The position numbers and the translations under genes were made by a program. A stretch of DNA of 58,409 nt from Chlorobiota bacterium (lineage in GTDB: Bacteria; Bacteroidota; Ignavibacteria; Tepidaquicellales; OLB5): contig JAKEEM010000015.1 of the NCBI GenBank assembly GCA_022616535.1, forward strand, positions 1 through 58,409. Reading direction: 5' to 3'. This document shows, piece by piece, positions 27,829 through 36,736 of the stretch (the stretch's first letter is position 1; the number at the start of each line of letters is the position of its first letter). Below the pieces are notes generated by a model, which saw only the letters and a program-made list of their open reading frames with translations, ran no database searches and was not told the DNA's origin.

Positions 27829-29193
27829 TTGAAAGAAAAAGAAGTAAAAAATATAAAAAAAGAAGGCGAAAAAACCCAGCCAAACGGAAATTTTTTAAGG
27901 TGCATTAATATTGACTGCGTTTTTAACAGCTCAAACGAACGCGGTGCTGTGCGCAATACCTGTAATCACCCTAACGTTATTGTAGAAAGCCGCTTTGCCG
28001 ATATTACAATCGCTATTTGTTCGGAATTCCGCTCGAAGAAGGATTACATTTTCGAGAAACCCTCAACTCTGATAGAAAAAAAGACCCGCGAAAAAACAGA
28101 AATAATCGGCAAGCCTGACGTTGGTGCAACTACTGTTGAAAAAGTTACAACAAAAGAGCTTGAGCAGGAAGTATCACATAGGAGGGGCGGGAAAACATCC
28201 TCGGTAAAAGCTGAGAGAACCGGCCTTAAGCCGATCGTTATTGAGTCACACAATGAAAAAAAAGAGGAGCTATTACCGAGTGAGATATACAACTTAACCG
28301 ATAGGCCCGGAACGGATTTCTTAATACTAAAGAAACTCTACCAGCCGTACACAAAACGGGGACTGGCAGGTTCAATTGCATTTCACATCTTCATGCTGTT
28401 TATAATGTATCTCTTCCTTGTGCCGAAGGAAGGAAAACCCAACGGAGAAAACCTGCAGCGAATTGTAATTGTGGAAGACCTTGAAATGCCTAAGTTCAAC
28501 CCTCCCGATATCGATAAAATGAAGGAAGAGGAAAAACTCAAGGAAATAGAAGGCGATGTTAAAGATGTTCGTCCGAAGATTACAAGAAAAAACGTAACAC
28601 CGAAGATAACCCGACCTAAGGATAACACCGAACAGCCCGATACAAATAAAAATGTGGCTGGTGATACTACCAAGCCGAAATTTGATTCAACATTAATTTC
28701 CGGCTCGCGCGATACATCAAGAATATTTGTGCCAGATTCGCTCAGAACAACCTTTGACCAGAACGATGTGGGCTTAAAGCTGTGGTTCCCCGCCGGGTGG
28801 AAATTAATTGATAACAGGCAGATTAACCTGACACAGAAAGAGTTCAACGGAGTAATTATCAGCACTGATTCGCTTAGCGAAGACCCGGGGGCAGTTAATA
28901 TGTTCATTTTAATTGACGACCCTCAGCACAGCGCATATAATAAGGCAACCTATAAGAATCCGTTTCTTATGGATGACAGCGTGATTGTTGCCTACGTAAC
29001 TGACCCAATCAAATCGAGCGGCAAGAAATTTTCAACAAAGTATTATTTGTTCACTGACCCGACAGGAATAAAGAACATCCAGGTGAATGTTGACTTTGCT
29101 TCTCAGGCAATGATGGAAAAATACCAGAAGCTTGTAGATGCAGTTGTCCGCTCAATAAAAATCGCCGAGCCCCCGAAACCGAATAACCCGTAA
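27829..29193 (+). CDS. Membrane protein with Cys cluster and TonB-like linker
   Basis: 454 residues from a TTG; no better start is visible. The order is: a Cys-rich segment (CINIDC...C-HP...C, about 25-66) that may bind zinc, a charged linker, one transmembrane helix (about 184-203, IAFHIFMLFIMYLFLV), a Lys/Pro-rich periplasmic stretch (PKITRKNVTPKITRPK), and a C-terminal domain of about 140 residues (from LKLWFPAGWKL) that recalls PsbP-like folds. The helix plus Pro/Lys linker is TonB-like in layout, but the C-terminal domain is not a TonB domain. Function unknown. Confidence 0.6.
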   Translation: MKEKEVKNIKKEGEKTQPNGNFLRCINIDCVFNSSNERGAVRNTCNHPNVIVESRFADITIAICSEFRSKKDYIFEKPSTLIEKKTREKTEIIGKPDVGATTVEKVTTKELEQEVSHRRGGKTSSVKAERTGLKPIVIESHNEKKEELLPSEIYNLTDRPGTDFLILKKLYQPYTKRGLAGSIAFHIFMLFIMYLFLVPKEGKPNGENLQRIVIVEDLEMPKFNPPDIDKMKEEEKLKEIEGDVKDVRPKITRKNVTPKITRPKDNTEQPDTNKNVAGDTTKPKFDSTLISGSRDTSRIFVPDSLRTTFDQNDVGLKLWFPAGWKLIDNRQINLTQKEFNGVIISTDSLSEDPGAVNMFILIDDPQHSAYNKATYKNPFLMDDSVIVAYVTDPIKSSGKKFSTKYYLFTDPTGIKNIQVNVDFASQAMMEKYQKLVDAVVRSIKIAEPPKPNNP

Positions 29194-29581
29194 AAAGCAC
29201 CACCTGTCACCCTAAAGGATGACAAGTATAATCAACCAAAATATTAAAAATCTTATAATTGATAAAGCAAAAGAGCTTGGCTTTGTGAAAATTGGCTTTG
29301 CCAAATACGAATTGCTTGAAAATGAATCTGGGAAACTCCGCAAGTGGCTTGATTTGGGTTATGACTCAGATATGGCGTGGATTGAAAAAGGATTTGAAAA
29401 GCGTAAAGATATAAGATTAATAATGGAAGATGCAAAGAGTGTGATTTCGCTGGCTTACAATTATTACACTCCTTTTACACATGAAGAGGGAAAGCCGAAA
29501 ATTTCACGCTATGCATGGGGGAAGGATTATCACAAAGTCTTAAAGAAAAAATTGAACGAACTGTGCAGGTTGATTGAAAAG

Positions 29582-29721
29582 ACCTCCCCCTACCCTGTTA
29601 CGTTGCTGAGAAATCGCAACAGCCCTTCGGGTCTAGCTAAGGAGTGGACGATGAGCAGTCTCCCCCTTAACAAGGGGGGTGTCCGCCCGCCTGCGGAACG
29701 GGCAGGAAGGACGAGGGGGTC
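29582..29721. repeat. Composite nested palindromic insertion in queG
   Basis: Order: GACCTCCCCC arm, hairpin GTTGC..GCAAC (29612-29630), GCTAAGGAGTGGACG arm, then CTCCCCCTTAACAAGGGGGG (29670-29689), hairpin CGCCTGCGGAACGGGCAGG, and a GAGGGGGTC end. It looks like two palindromic elements, each carrying another inside its loop. It leaves the queG frame shifted. Confidence 0.65.
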
Positions 29722-30150
29722 AAGACAAAATATTACGTCGATGACGGACCGGTGATGGATAAAGTGTGGGCTCAGAAATCCGGCGTTGGCTGGATGGGTA
29801 AGCATACTAATATCATAAATCCCGAATACGGCTCATGGCTGTTCTTATGCGAGATAATTACAAATATCGAGTTTGGAAATTATGACATGCCGATTGAAGA
29901 TTTATGCGGAAGCTGTTCGCTTTGCATCTCTGCTTGTCCCACCGGAGCAATTACGGAAGAATACATCGTTGATGCAAATAAATGTATCTCTTATCAGACG
30001 ATTGAAAACAAAGGTGAAATTCCCGATAGCATTGATTTAAGCGGTTGGATATTCGGCTGTGACATTTGCCAGGATGTTTGTCCATACAACTCGCCGAAGT
30101 ATAACCACATAACCGAAGATACGAGCTTTTACCCGAAGGAAGAGCTTTTA

Positions 30151-30239
30151 AGTCCCCCTTCTAAGGGCGATTTAGGTGGATGTGTAATTCAGACCTCCCC
30201 CAACCCCCTCCTTGCTAAGGAGGGGACGAAAGGCGAGCT
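30151..30239. repeat. In-frame palindromic repeat pair in queG
   Basis: AGTCCCCCTTCTAAGGGCGA and then GACCTCCCCC..CTCCTTGCTAAGGAGGGGAC. These are the same two element types as at 29582-29721, in the opposite order. They encode the stretch SPPSKGDLGG ... SPNPLLAKEG just after the second Fe-S motif, without breaking the frame. Confidence 0.7.
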
Positions 30240-30418
30240 CATTATACCAAAGGGGTTCGCAGCCAAAGCCGAGCTTGAAGCTATAACCGAGGAACAATTC
30301 AACTATGCATTTGCCGATTCACCGATTAAACGGACTAAGTTTAAGGGTTGGAGAAGAAATTTGGAGAGAATAAAATAATTATTATTAATATTTTCAAATG
30401 AATTAAATTAAAAAGAAT

Positions 30419-31152
30419 ATGTCAATTCCTTTCTTTGAATATGAAATACCTCTCTTACAAGCCTTAATGCAGTTGGGAGGTTCTGCAAGAACAAAGAAGT
30501 ATATCCGACGGTTGAACAAATAATGTTAGCAAAATTAAAGAATCACCCTGAAGAGTATAACCACTATAAAAATCCAAATGATATTGTGTGGGAAAATAAA
30601 ATAAGATGGGCAAGAGAATACTTAAAGAGAAAGAATCAATTAGATGGATCTAAACACGGAATTTGGATAATAACAGAAACTGGAAAAAAAAGATTAGAAA
30701 CCTATCAATATAATTTACAGGATCCTGATGAAGGAAAAGCTGTTTTGGAAGGAATTGATTCATCGATAGCAGAAACAACAGAAGAACCAGAAGAAGTCTT
30801 TTATAAAATAGATAAACTTCAATCCCATGGTGACATTCTAGGTGTAAGAGGAATCGTTTACGAACCAATAAATGAGCAAGGTGTCATTCTATTATTTGCG
30901 GCTCTTTGTTATGATCTAAATTTTAGAATTGAAGGGATCAGAGCTAAATTTCCAGATGCTTTGCTCACAAGAAGAAATGAAAGAGGTACTTTCGACAAAT
31001 GTCTTGCAGAATTTGAATTTAAAGCAAGTAACTATTTATTACATAAGCATCCACTGAAAGGGTGCGACTTGATAATTTGTTGGGAGAATGATTGGAAAGA
31101 TAGCCCAATCGAAATATTAGAATTAAAATCCATATGCAAAGATTTTAAATAA
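30419..31152 (+). pseudogene. Frameshifted Mrr-like winged-helix / PD-(D/E)xK nuclease
   Basis: The frame from ATG 30419 reads MSIPFFEYEIPLLQALMQLG, the winged-helix opening of Mrr-type N-terminal domains. It is lost at SARTK. One base later the frame resumes as VYPTVEQIMLAKLKNHPEE (the 30523 piece), with VWENKIRWAREYLKRKNQLD and ITETGKKRL completing the domain. The C-terminal part has FPDALLTRR, then AEFEFKASNYL and CDLIICWENDW, a PD-(D/E)xK nuclease pattern. A missing G in AAGGAAGTA near 30496 explains the shift. The role could be restriction of modified or foreign DNA. Confidence 0.7.
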
Positions 31153-31210
31153 TTTTATTCTATTTTACCCTTTACAAGATGTGAGCAAAGAAATTAAATA
31201 CAATTAATGT

Positions 31211-31218
31211 TATATTTG
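31211..31218 (+). promoter_or_regulatory. Bacteroidota-type -7 box
   Basis: TATATTTG, 33 bases before the ATG at 31252. A strong GGGGAGG site (31240-31246) follows. No clear -33 TTTG was found. Confidence 0.4.
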
Positions 31219-31251
31219 CATAAATCCATCTAAACTACCGGGGAGGAAATT

Positions 31252-32064
31252 ATGGCAGCGCTTACGCCTGAAATGCAGGCAATAAAGGAAAAAATGAAAG
31301 CCGTCTGGTCAGCGGGTGATTTTGGTATTATTGCAAAACTCATCGAGGCGGAAGGGGCAGATTTTATAAAACGGTTAAACATACCAAAAGGCGCAAAAGT
31401 GCTTGATGTTGCCTGCGGGACGGGAAATCTCGCAATTCCGGCGGCAAGAAGCGGAGCTGATGCTTGCGGGATTGATATTGTTGCCGATTTAATAAGACAG
31501 GCAAATGAAAGAGCCGCCTCGGAAAAGCTAAACGCTAAATTTGAAGTCGGTGATGCCGAAGCACTGCCCTTTAATGATAATGAATTCGATTACGTTGTAA
31601 CAATGTTCGGCGCGATGTTTGCTCCAAGGCCGGAAGTTACTGCAAGCGAGCTCGTAAGGGTTACCAAGCCGGGCGGAACAATAGCAATGGCAAACTGGAC
31701 ACCGCAGGGATTTGTCGGACAATTTTTCAAACTCGGGGCTTCCTACGCTCCCCCGCCGCCCGTGCCTCCGCCGATTTTATGGGGCGATGAAGCAATGGTT
31801 AAGCAGCGTTTCGGCAGCAGAATTTCGAATTTAAATATGAGGAGGTGGACATTCAGGCAATTTATCCCGATGTCTATCAATGAGGCAGCTGTACATTTTA
31901 TTACTTACTTCGGTCCTACCAAAACTTTGTACGAAATGCTTGATGAACCCACCCGCGAAAGATTTAAAAACGATTTAAAAAATCTTTGGGCTCAAAATAA
32001 CGCGGCAACAGACGGAACGCTGGCTTTTGATTCTGAATATCTGGAAGTAGTGGCCAGAAAATAA
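31252..32064 (+). CDS. Class I SAM-dependent methyltransferase
   Basis: 270 residues. SAM-binding motif I is VLDVACGTGNLAIPAA (about 46-61), motif II is GIDIVADL with the acidic ribose contact, and the post-motif segment is AEALPFNDNEFDYVVTMFGAMF. This UbiE/Coq5-like layout covers quinone, lipid and small-molecule methyltransferases; the acceptor is not evident. A strong GGGGAGG ribosome site and a promoter-like box precede it, and a small membrane protein follows after one base, so 31252-32827 is probably one transcript. Confidence 0.85.
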   Translation: MAALTPEMQAIKEKMKAVWSAGDFGIIAKLIEAEGADFIKRLNIPKGAKVLDVACGTGNLAIPAARSGADACGIDIVADLIRQANERAASEKLNAKFEVGDAEALPFNDNEFDYVVTMFGAMFAPRPEVTASELVRVTKPGGTIAMANWTPQGFVGQFFKLGASYAPPPPVPPPILWGDEAMVKQRFGSRISNLNMRRWTFRQFIPMSINEAAVHFITYFGPTKTLYEMLDEPTRERFKNDLKNLWAQNNAATDGTLAFDSEYLEVVARK

Positions 32065-32065
32065 A

Positions 32066-32296
32066 ATGCACAAAGGAAAATTCCTAAAAATGTTTGCTTT
32101 GATTGAGCTATTGACTGCGTTTGTGTTTATAACGCTTGCAATAATATTTTATTTCTCTATAGATGCAATTGGCGGTGATTTGATGCTTCCCATTATCTTC
32201 GGCTCAATCGGCGGATGTGCATTGATAGCATCACCCGTAATATTTATTGCTGCAAAAAGGCATGAAGGAAAACATCCTTCCCCAATTGAATATTGA
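32066..32296 (+). CDS. Small two-helix membrane protein
   Basis: 76 residues. Two hydrophobic helices (about 8-31 and 38-63, with FVFITLAIIFYFS and IIFGSIGGCALIASPVIFI) are separated by a short acidic loop. The C-terminus is charged (KRHEGKHPSP). The ATG follows the methyltransferase stop by one base, which argues for translational coupling. No family recognised. Confidence 0.65.
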   Translation: MHKGKFLKMFALIELLTAFVFITLAIIFYFSIDAIGGDLMLPIIFGSIGGCALIASPVIFIAAKRHEGKHPSPIEY

Positions 32297-32308
32297 AAAC
32301 TTAAAAAA

Positions 32309-32827
32309 ATGAGCACCGGGCTGGTAATAAAAGGCAATCCCAAAATTTTAAGATTTATAGCATTTGCAATGCTTGCAGTATCGATGGTTTTGATAATACT
32401 GGGTATATATTATTATATGGAAAAAGATAAAAGACTGAAAGCAGAATACAAGCTGATAAAATGCAAAATCACTAAAATTGAGGAAATCGACCGCGGAGAT
32501 GTTGAGCTGACACTGCGTGATGTAAGCGGCAGCTACCCGCCATTTAAATATTATGTGAGCTATGACCCGAGTGAAGATGAACTTGAAGACATTGATTATA
32601 AGCTCAATGAGATTCGCGAGGTTTATTATTATCCTAAAGACCCGAGCAAATCGGAAATGAAATTTTTTATAGAAAACTATGAGACGGGCTTTATCCTCCT
32701 TATGATAGGAATTGTGTTTCTAATAGACTTTCCGATAATGCTTCTGGTCTCCAGCTTCGGCAGAAAGCAAAAAAACGAAGCCGGGTCCCAGCATTATGGA
32801 ATAAAAGACTCAGTAATTAGTGAATAA
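32309..32827 (+). CDS. DUF3592-like membrane protein
   Basis: 172 residues. Helix 1 is about 14-36 and helix 2 about 128-152. Between them lies an extracytoplasmic beta domain of about 85 residues (KLIKCKITKIEEI...YVSYDPSEDEL...REVYYYPKDPS). This layout, and the YYPKDPSKSE segment, resemble DUF3592 proteins of unknown role. Twelve bases downstream of the small membrane protein and in the same direction. Confidence 0.6.
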   Translation: MSTGLVIKGNPKILRFIAFAMLAVSMVLIILGIYYYMEKDKRLKAEYKLIKCKITKIEEIDRGDVELTLRDVSGSYPPFKYYVSYDPSEDELEDIDYKLNEIREVYYYPKDPSKSEMKFFIENYETGFILLMIGIVFLIDFPIMLLVSSFGRKQKNEAGSQHYGIKDSVISE

Positions 32828-32944
32828 TGGTTTGATTTTGCCTTTATATGCACAATTATGGGAACTATTTATCATATTTTAATATGACAGTTGTCATTTA
32901 AAAGCGCACCCGATTACCCTATTTTTGTGACTTAAAAAAGCGAA

Positions 32945-34408
32945 ATGAAAAGAATTACCATCAGTTTACTATTTCCATTAATAGCTTTATTTGCGGGTTT
33001 AATTAACCTCGCAGCTTGCAATGACTCACCTGTTGAGCCAAAACAAAGTGTTTCATTTTCGCAGGACATACTGCCGGTATTTGAATCAAACTGCAATTTC
33101 CCAGGCTGCCATAATTCGGTTGATAAGCAATCGGGAATAGATTTAACAAGCTGGGGTTCACTCATGCTCCGCGGCTCAACTTTCGGGGCTGAGGTAATAC
33201 CCTATAACTCAAAATGGAGCCATCTTGTTCAGCATATTAACGTTGATACAAATCTTGCCCCCTCATCGGAGCCGCTTATGCCCAAGCCATTGCCGCCCTA
33301 TACAAACGGCAGCCCCCTGCCTGAAAACATTGTAAAGCTTTTAATGCAGTGGATTGACCAAGGAGCAAAAAATGATTTCGGTGAAGTCGCCTACAGCAAC
33401 ATAACCAGAAAAGCATTCATCACTAACCAGTCGTCGGATTTTGTAGTTGTGGTAAATCTTGATAATAATTTTGTTACAAGATATGTGAAAGTCGGAACGC
33501 TTGTTAATACGCCTGCATCTCCCCATAATGTTGCTGTTGATAACCAGGGTAGATATTTTTATACAACACTTATCCGTGAAGGCAGCGTCGAAAAATACGA
33601 TGAATTTACTTATGAAAAACTGGGAAGTCTGCATGCGGTTACATCTCCTGCACACGTAATCATTACTCCCGACGGAACAAAAGGGTACATTACTAATTAC
33701 AACATCAACGGAACGGAACGTTTTATCAAGAGTTTTATTACTGCAGATATGACTGTGCTAAACACAATTGCAGATATTACGATGAACGCCACTCACGGCG
33801 GAAGGATTACAAGCAACGGAGAGTATTTGATTACAGTCAGTGAGCTTGGTGAATACATACAGATAATACGAACAGCCGATGATGCACTGGAACAAACCAT
33901 TCCTGTTGCAAACATTGTCCCCCCAAACGGAAACGGAACGGGGTTATTCAGACCGATTGCCGTGTCACTCTCGCCGGATGACCGCTATGCGTTTGTCACC
34001 TGTGACAAGTCAAATGATGTGCGGGTGCTTGACCTTAACTCAAGAACGATTACACATATTATCCCAACGGGACTCTTCCCAATCCAATCGGAATGCACAC
34101 CGGACGGCAGGTGGCTTTATGTTGCAAACAGAAACAGCAATTCAGTTACCGTTATTGACCTCAACACCTTTACAGTTGCCAAAACCATCCCAAGTGTCGG
34201 AGTTCAGCCGCACGGGGTTGCATTTACTCCAGACGGAAGATATGCATATGTTACGTGTGAATCGCAAAGCGGAACGTTTGTTCATCATCCTGCAGCAGGG
34301 AGCTCAAGACCCGGTACAACGGCAGTTATTGATGTTATTAATAATCACACGAAAATTAAAGATATAGAAATGGCATCGTTCCCTGCAGGAATTTCGATAA
34401 CGAAGTAA
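32945..34408 (+). CDS. Lipoprotein with cytochrome-like N-domain and YVTN propeller
   Basis: 487 residues. The signal peptide ends in the lipobox LAAC (Cys25), so the mature protein is a lipoprotein. A haem-like C-x4-C-H motif (CNFPGCH) at about 50-56 begins a short PSCyt1-like domain ending LMQWIDQGAKND. It is followed by a seven-blade YncE/YVTN-type propeller with repeats such as SVTVIDLNTFTVAKTI and FTPDGRYAYVTCES. A role in binding a ligand or moving electrons at the membrane surface is possible, but no substrate is evident. The haem spacing differs from the usual CxxCH. Confidence 0.75.
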   Translation: MKRITISLLFPLIALFAGLINLAACNDSPVEPKQSVSFSQDILPVFESNCNFPGCHNSVDKQSGIDLTSWGSLMLRGSTFGAEVIPYNSKWSHLVQHINVDTNLAPSSEPLMPKPLPPYTNGSPLPENIVKLLMQWIDQGAKNDFGEVAYSNITRKAFITNQSSDFVVVVNLDNNFVTRYVKVGTLVNTPASPHNVAVDNQGRYFYTTLIREGSVEKYDEFTYEKLGSLHAVTSPAHVIITPDGTKGYITNYNINGTERFIKSFITADMTVLNTIADITMNATHGGRITSNGEYLITVSELGEYIQIIRTADDALEQTIPVANIVPPNGNGTGLFRPIAVSLSPDDRYAFVTCDKSNDVRVLDLNSRTITHIIPTGLFPIQSECTPDGRWLYVANRNSNSVTVIDLNTFTVAKTIPSVGVQPHGVAFTPDGRYAYVTCESQSGTFVHHPAAGSSRPGTTAVIDVINNHTKIKDIEMASFPAGISITK

Positions 34409-34427
34409 ATATTTTCCACCTGTCACA

Positions 34428-34922
34428 ATGCCTTTTCAACCCTGTCTAATGTTTATGACAAACATCTTAATTCCATTAGCCCTCCTAGTGACAGTATCAG
34501 CAAATTCGCTTTCTCAAACAGATTTGCAAAAGGAAAAGGAGACACTTAAACAAGTGGACATTGATTTTTCCAATCAGTCAAAAGAAAAAGGAATGCGCGA
34601 GGCTTTTTTAGCTTATGCTGCAGATAACGCGGTATTACTAAGACCTCACAGCTATCCCATTGAGGGACTTGAAGAAATAAAAAAATTTTTGGGAGATGAA
34701 AATCCTCCTTTTACTCTGACATGGACCCCAGAATTTGCTGATGTCAGCGTATCCGGCGAACTCGGCTATACTTACGGGATTTACGAACTTACTGATAAAG
34801 ACGAAAACGGTAATGAAATTGCACACAAAGGAACGTATTTATCGGTCTGGAAGAAAGATAAAAAAGGAAACTGGAAATGGATTTTAGATACAGGCAACCC
34901 GGGTTTAGAGCCTAAGAATTGA
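34428..34922 (+). CDS. Secreted DUF4440/SnoaL-like protein
   Basis: Up to 164 residues. The hydrophobic segment (about 11-26) is a signal peptide; starting at Met8 or Met10 would give a more usual one, so the start is uncertain. The remainder matches the NTF2-like fold of DUF4440/SgcJ proteins: EKETLKQVDIDFSNQSKEKG, FLAYAADNAVLLRPHSYPIEG, then WTPEFADVSVSGELGYTYG and WKWILDTGNP. Ligand or reaction unknown. It follows the propeller lipoprotein by 19 bases. Confidence 0.75.
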   Translation: MPFQPCLMFMTNILIPLALLVTVSANSLSQTDLQKEKETLKQVDIDFSNQSKEKGMREAFLAYAADNAVLLRPHSYPIEGLEEIKKFLGDENPPFTLTWTPEFADVSVSGELGYTYGIYELTDKDENGNEIAHKGTYLSVWKKDKKGNWKWILDTGNPGLEPKN

Positions 34923-34995
34923 AGCGGTCATTTTTGACCCCTGTTACACTTTTCTTCAAGCGTAAAACCTCGGCAACAATTGTATTTAAAATTCG

Positions 34996-35020
34996 GTAGG
35001 ACAGACATTCCTGTCTGTCA
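34996..35020. repeat. Intergenic GTAGG-type palindrome
   Basis: GTAGGACAGACATTCCTGTC and continuing arm, with ACAGACA/TGTCTGT complementarity around TTCC. Convergent spacer. It is related in sequence to 37472-37499 and to 35042-35070. Confidence 0.75.
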
Positions 35021-35041
35021 AAAAAATTGGAATTTACTAAA

Positions 35042-35070
35042 TAGCACAGACAAGAATGTCTGTGCTACCT
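35042..35070. repeat. Intergenic palindrome
   Basis: TAGCACAGACA and TGTCTGTGCTA are perfect complements around AGAA. It sits 22 bases from the previous palindrome. Confidence 0.8.
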
Positions 35071-35118
35071 GGATTAATTGAGGTATATTGTTTCACCTAA
35101 TAAAAAAAAATAAAGCGG

Positions 35119-35961
35119 TCATTTTTTTAATCTGCTTTGAATTTCGGCAATGACATGTTTTGCCCAGCCGTGATGGGCAATTTCCTTTGCATCAGGCAAT
35201 GAATTAATTTCAAACCACCTGTTTTCTGCAATCTCGGTGTTTGGCTTTAGTTCAACCCCGCCGTCAATTGAAACATGGTAATGGAAAATCAAATGCCAGC
35301 TTCTGTCGCCGCCTATGAATGATTCAATGAAGCTGAGCTTGGGTGAAAGATTTTCCAGTCCCAGCTGTTCCTTCAGAATTCTTTTAGCCGCATCGTCGGG
35401 ATGCTCGGCCCGAAGCATTAAATCATCCGGAATAAACCAGCCCCTTTGATGGTCATATTTATTTACCTCTTTATATTTCACAAGAAGTGTTTTACTGCCT
35501 CGAAAAAGCGCAACATCTGCGACAGGCTTAACCGCGCTTTCGGTAAGCATAATCTTTAACCTGCTGAGCAAATCTCTCCAGCCGTCTGCTGAATTGTCCC
35601 TCCAATACTCCCCTTTTTCAGTATCGGATTCAAATCCTGAATGAGTTAAAGTCAGCTCGGTTATACCTTTATTGTCAGCGAGTTCTATTGAAACGAGAGT
35701 TTCGCCATTCATAAGCTCAAACTGCCAGGTGAACGAAATCTTTTTATTTAAAACAAGTTCTGTTATTTTACATCTTATGATTTTATCCCACTCGCCGAAT
35801 TTGCCTTCTGAGTCAGTTTTAAACTCAAACTCATGTCCAAGCTCTGCTTTTATATTGTTGGGCATAGTTATCCACTCTTCAAGCAGTTTCGGCTCGGTGA
35901 CTGCCTTCCATACTTTATCAACGGGAGCATCAATGCTTACCTTTTTCACAATGGGAGTCAT
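35119..35961 (-). CDS. SRPBCC (AHSA1-like) and Nudix-like fusion protein
   Basis: 280 residues. The N-terminal AHSA1/SRPBCC domain (about 1-138) begins VSIDAPVDKVWKAVTEPKLLEEW and ends DGWRDLLSRLKIML. The C-terminal Nudix-like domain (about 145-280) has HQRGWFIPDDLMLRAEHPDDAAKRILKEQLGL. The Nudix box G-x5-E-x7-RE-x2-EE-x-G is degenerate: the RE/EE pair is replaced by KR/KEQ, so metal-dependent hydrolysis is doubtful. It overlaps the ArsR gene by four bases (ATGA), and the smaller SRPBCC gene precedes that. The three form one operon. Confidence 0.75.
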   Translation of the reverse strand: MTPIVKKVSIDAPVDKVWKAVTEPKLLEEWITMPNNIKAELGHEFEFKTDSEGKFGEWDKIIRCKITELVLNKKISFTWQFELMNGETLVSIELADNKGITELTLTHSGFESDTEKGEYWRDNSADGWRDLLSRLKIMLTESAVKPVADVALFRGSKTLLVKYKEVNKYDHQRGWFIPDDLMLRAEHPDDAAKRILKEQLGLENLSPKLSFIESFIGGDRSWHLIFHYHVSIDGGVELKPNTEIAENRWFEINSLPDAKEIAHHGWAKHVIAEIQSRLKK

Positions 35962-36272
35962 TTTTTCCCCTCCACGAATAATTTAAGTGAGTTAAGCTTT
36001 CTATCCCAGAAATTATCGAAATACTTTAGCCAGTCAAACACCGCCTTCATGGGTTTAGGGTTAAAAGTGTAATAATTCTCCCTTCCCTCTTTATTATGCC
36101 TGACAAGCTTTGACCGTTCGAGTATTCTTAAATGTTTTGAAACTGCCGGGCGTGAGATTTTGAAATTTTCCGCGATTGCATTAACATGCATGGTTTCCTT
36201 TGAGAGCAGCAATAGAATACGCCTGCGGCTGTCATCAGCCAATGCTGAAAAAATATCGTTAGCTTGTTTCAT
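35958..36272 (-). CDS. ArsR-family transcriptional regulator
   Basis: 104 residues with a winged-helix HTH: DIFSALADDSRRRILLLLSK, then NAIAENFKISRPAVSKHLRILERSKLVRHNKEGRENYY. No Cys pair of metal sensors is visible, which fits the ArsR group that pairs with SRPBCC proteins. It probably represses its own operon through the palindrome at 36737-36756. It is the middle gene, eight bases after the first SRPBCC gene and overlapping the fusion gene. Confidence 0.85.
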   Translation of the reverse strand: MKQANDIFSALADDSRRRILLLLSKETMHVNAIAENFKISRPAVSKHLRILERSKLVRHNKEGRENYYTFNPKPMKAVFDWLKYFDNFWDRKLNSLKLFVEGKK

Positions 36273-36280
36273 TTTTTGAT

Positions 36281-36706
36281 TTATTTTTCCAAATACTCTT
36301 TGATAGATTTTTCAATAATCGAAGTCCAGCCTTCATTAAAGTTATTCCTAGCGAAATCAGGATTGTCAGCCGGAAACGTTTCAATTCCGGAATGAGTGAG
36401 CCTAAGCCGAGTCTTCTTCCCCTCTTCGAAAAGCTCAAAAGTAACGTATGAAATCCCCTCATATCCGTCATACTTCCAGCTGTAGGATAGCTTTTTGGTG
36501 GGGACAACCTCTATAATTTTGCATATATGAAGATATTTCCTGTCATCGGGACCCCCTTCGAACTGAAACTCAAATCCAACCTCAAGTCTGAACTCCGCTA
36601 AATCAAAATACCAGTGTTTCATTTCACTTTTATCCGTAATTGCCTTCCAAACCTTTGAAACCGTTGAGGTTATAACAACTTCTTTAACTATTGGTGATGT
36701 TTTCAT
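36281..36706 (-). CDS. SRPBCC (AHSA1-like) protein
   Basis: 141 residues covering a complete AHSA1-type START-like fold: VVITSTVSKVWKAITDKSEMKHW, then FQFEGGPDDRKYLHICKI, VPTKKLSYSWKYDGYEG and FNEGWTSIIEKSIKEYLEK. Members bind hydrophobic ligands or assist chaperones; the ligand here is unknown. It is the first gene of the SRPBCC/ArsR operon; the ATG stands 31 bases from the operator-like palindrome. Confidence 0.85.
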   Translation of the reverse strand: MKTSPIVKEVVITSTVSKVWKAITDKSEMKHWYFDLAEFRLEVGFEFQFEGGPDDRKYLHICKIIEVVPTKKLSYSWKYDGYEGISYVTFELFEEGKKTRLRLTHSGIETFPADNPDFARNNFNEGWTSIIEKSIKEYLEK

Positions 36707-36736
36707 ATTTTAAGCTGAAAAATTTAATACAAAAAT

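Larger units (their letters stand above)
29219..30378 (+). pseudogene. queG: Epoxyqueuosine reductase, interrupted by palindromic repeats
   Basis: The N-terminal half (29219-29580) reads KAKELGFVKIGFAKYE and AKSVISLAYNYYTP. The C-terminal half resumes at TKYYVDDGPVMDKVWAQKSG with the catalytic Asp, then GWMGKHTN and the two 4Fe-4S motifs CGSCSLCISACPTGAI and CDICQDVCPYNS. QueG performs the last step of queuosine synthesis in tRNA, reducing the epoxide with a cobalamin cofactor. A composite repeat of about 140 bases (29582-29721) separates the halves and shifts the frame. A second repeat cluster (30151-30239) is in-frame. Unless translation shifts, the active enzyme is not made; a GTG at 29752 could start only a truncated half. 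Confidence 0.85.

Noticed and set aside
28383-28907. A 174-codon antisense frame
   Set aside because: It is a Ser-rich shadow of the membrane-protein gene on the other strand.
33879-34367. A 162-codon frame inside the propeller lipoprotein gene
   Set aside because: It is an overlapping frame of a well-supported gene, with low-complexity translation.
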